From Chloroflexota bacterium (GTDB lineage: Bacteria > Chloroflexota > Anaerolineae > Anaerolineales > DRKV01): a stretch of DNA of 5,963 bases. Below, one piece after another: positions 4,065 to 5,963 of the stretch (its first letter is position 1; the number at the start of each line of letters is the position of its first letter). The stretch is from positions 1 to 5,963 of the forward strand of contig DRKV01000349.1 in assembly GCA_011051635.1 (NCBI GenBank), in the 5' to 3' direction. Made by a program: the position numbers and the translations under genes. Under the pieces are notes generated by a model that worked only from the letters and a program-made list of their open reading frames with translations, had not been told where the DNA came from and did no database searches.

Positions 4065-5963
4065 ATGATGCCCGATGCCGTCCCTCTGGGAACTCTGCTG
4101 ATGGTGCTAGGGTTGGGCTTTGGGGCCCTGACCCTGGTCGCGGCGCGCTTCCTGACCGGGCGGCACAGAACCGCAGCCCCTGAAGTGGATTGGTCCTCTG
4201 CGCTCTCCGGAGTGGAGAAGCATCAGGATGCCGTCCTGGTCGTGGAACCCGGCGGGCGCATCCTGTACGTCAACACCCAGGTGCAGGAATGGTTTGGGCT
4301 GGAGGAACCCAGCCTTGAGCGGTATGCGCGTCGAACGCGTCCCAGTGAGGCTTTCCTGGGGGTGTGCGCGACCGAGAGTCAGGCGCGCTTCTTTGTTGCC
4401 GGCAAACTGGTGGAAGCCTCTTCCCATCTGGTGCCCCATCCTACCCTGGGAAAGGTGATGGTCGTTTCCATGCGCAGGCCGCGCATTGCCGCTGTGACCG
4501 GGGGCCAGGGCGGCGCCTCAGGGCAAACCATTGAAATGCTGGCAGAACTGAGCCAGAGCATGGCTGCCAGCCTGGACCTGGATACCACCTTGCGGGCTAT
4601 TCTGGATGGGGTGGAACATCTTATTTCCAGCGATTTTGCAGAAATTACGGTGTGGGACCCCGATAAGCGGCATCTCGTCCCCTATCGCTTTGTAGGGACC
4701 GCCACTGGCGAGCAGCGCATGGAACGCACCGACCAGCGATACAACGCCGAAGATGGCTATTCCGGATACCTGATACGCGAGCGCAAGATTTTGCGCGTCG
4801 CCGATGTGGATACCTTCCGGGATGCGCATCCCGTTGTGGACAGGCGGCGCTATCCCTTCCGCTCGTATTTGGGGGTGCCCTTGCTCGTGGGAGGGGAATT
4901 GGTTGGAACGCTGGAACTGGCCGCCATTGAGCCGGACGCATTTTCCCAGGCGGATGAGGATGCCCTCCAGATGCTTGCCGGACAGGCTGCTATTGCCTTG
5001 CACAACGCCATCCTGTTCCGGGAAGAGCGGCGGCAAAGTCTGGAGTTGAGCGGGCTGGCGCATCTGGCGCGGGTCACAGCCTCTATCCGGGATACGGAAG
5101 ACCTCTTCTCCCGGCTGATAGAGAGCATTACGCCTCTCTTTGAGGTGGAAATCCTGGGGGTATTGCTCTACGATGATTTCCGCCGCCGCCTGGCGGGACA
5201 GTCTCCCTTTATAGGGTTGCCTGACGATTTTCTTGCCCTCTACCAGGTTGAGATTCCCTCCGATAGCGAGGCCGAAGGTGTGCTCCTCTCTCAAAATCTG
5301 ATTGTGGCTCAGGAACCGGCTTCACATCCCGACTTGCGGGCCTTGGGGCTGCATCACATCGCGCAAGCCTCCGGTATGCGGCAGACGGTTCTCGCCCCGC
5401 TCACCGCGGGAGGGCGTGTCCTGGGGTATCTGCAAATTGCCAATAAACGGGATGGCACCGCCTTCGAAGACGACGATATTCGCCTGATTTCTATTGTGGC
5501 CGCCCAGGTGGGACCTTTGCTGGAGAATGTCAGCCTGTTGCAGGAATCCCGGCGACGGGCGCAGCGCTCAGATGCTTTGCGGCGCATCGCTTCGCTGGCT
5601 GGCTCTGCTGCCACGCTGGACGAGATTCTGAAATTCTCCCTGCAGGAACTGGTACGCCAGGCACAGGCAGATGTGGGGGTTATCTTTTTGCTGGATGAAC
5701 CTTCGGGGGTGCTCCAAATCCACGAGGCCTCGCTTTTCGGTATCGAGCCGGAGAAATTACCGCCGCCGCGCCGAGTCTTCATGGATTCCTCCCAGTATCA
5801 CGCCACGGTAACCGGCCAGGGACGGCACATGCTCTGGGCGCAAGCCGGGGAAAGCGAAACGGCGGATTCTCCCTACCGTTCCATCCTGCAAGGGCTGGAT
5901 GCCCAATCGCTGCTGGGCGTACCGTTGGTGGTGCGGGACCGCAGCGTTGGCGAAGTCTTACTC
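4065..5963 (+). CDS. Membrane-anchored PAS/multi-GAF sensor protein, probable histidine kinase (3' end outside window)
   Basis: The frame is open from ATG 4065 (a second ATG follows at 4068) to the right edge, 633 codons with no stop. Residues about 7-30 form one hydrophobic segment followed by basic residues, so the rest is probably cytoplasmic. Residues about 50-145 look PAS-like (DAVLVVEPGGRILYVN, then EWFGL). Three GAF domains follow: about 168-318 (ASLDLDTTL start; SYLGVPLLVGGELVGTLEL core; AGQAAIALHNA end), about 332-490 (VLAPLTAGGRVLGYLQIAN core), and about 505 to the edge (LLGVPLVVRDRSVGEVLL core). Charged linkers at about 318-328 and 490-504 join them. The GAF domains may sense a small molecule, redox state or light; no chromophore cysteine could be assigned. 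The output domain lies beyond the window; a histidine kinase is most likely given the response regulator 15 bases upstream, but a GGDEF or phosphatase output is possible. The ribosome binding site (GAGG, 4051-4054) is weak. Confidence 0.88.
   Translation, partial: MMPDAVPLGTLLMVLGLGFGALTLVAARFLTGRHRTAAPEVDWSSALSGVEKHQDAVLVVEPGGRILYVNTQVQEWFGLEEPSLERYARRTRPSEAFLGVCATESQARFFVAGKLVEASSHLVPHPTLGKVMVVSMRRPRIAAVTGGQGGASGQTIEMLAELSQSMAASLDLDTTLRAILDGVEHLISSDFAEITVWDPDKRHLVPYRFVGTATGEQRMERTDQRYNAEDGYSGYLIRERKILRVADVDTFRDAHPVVDRRRYPFRSYLGVPLLVGGELVGTLELAAIEPDAFSQADEDALQMLAGQAAIALHNAILFREERRQSLELSGLAHLARVTASIRDTEDLFSRLIESITPLFEVEILGVLLYDDFRRRLAGQSPFIGLPDDFLALYQVEIPSDSEAEGVLLSQNLIVAQEPASHPDLRALGLHHIAQASGMRQTVLAPLTAGGRVLGYLQIANKRDGTAFEDDDIRLISIVAAQVGPLLENVSLLQESRRRAQRSDALRRIASLAGSAATLDEILKFSLQELVRQAQADVGVIFLLDEPSGVLQIHEASLFGIEPEKLPPPRRVFMDSSQYHATVTGQGRHMLWAQAGESETADSPYRSILQGLDAQSLLGVPLVVRDRSVGEVLL

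Noticed and set aside
4518..5294. A 258-codon open frame on the - strand opposite the sensor gene
   Set aside because: The + strand frame has an uninterrupted GAF protein here; the antisense translation shows no domain.

Overview
The window is a bacterial segment of moderately high GC content with every supportable gene on the + strand. The best guess for the source is a Chloroflexota (Anaerolineae-like) bacterium. This rests on the mix of an acyl-ACP-reductase-like gene, a REC protein with a degenerate GGDEF domain, a multi-GAF sensor, and a degenerate heptamer repeat between genes. It is an inference from gene style, not from a marker gene. A cyanobacterium is the main alternative because of the reductase, but the rest of the neighbourhood does not look cyanobacterial.

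Layout. (1) Positions 1-424 hold the C-terminal end of an alpha/beta hydrolase whose start lies outside the window. (2) Positions 425-647 are a non-coding gap with two hairpins (possible terminators), then a 12-bp inverted repeat overlapping the -35 region of a promoter candidate with a perfect TATAAT. (3) Positions 648-1928 and 1935-3014 are a tight pair: a left-handed beta-helix (hexapeptide repeat) protein with an unassigned N-terminal region, and a homologue of the cyanobacterial long-chain acyl-ACP reductase that keeps the NADPH-binding glycine motif and the active-site cysteine. (4) Positions 3015-3149 are a second gap with six heptamer repeats and a strong Shine-Dalgarno site. (5) Positions 3150-4049 and 4065-5963 (open at the right edge) are a signalling pair: a response regulator with an apparently inactive GGDEF domain, and a sensor with one membrane segment, a PAS-like region and at least three GAF domains.

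How the genes may work together. The reductase should turn acyl-ACP into a fatty aldehyde, and the hexapeptide protein 6 bases upstream is the obvious candidate partner. Together they suggest a lipid-modification step that makes a fatty aldehyde or alcohol, an ether lipid, a wax, or an acylated sugar. No aldehyde deformylating oxygenase is present here, so alkane synthesis as in cyanobacteria is not supported by this window. The signalling pair follows after a 135-base gap and may be a separate transcription unit. Whether it controls the lipid genes cannot be told from the sequence.
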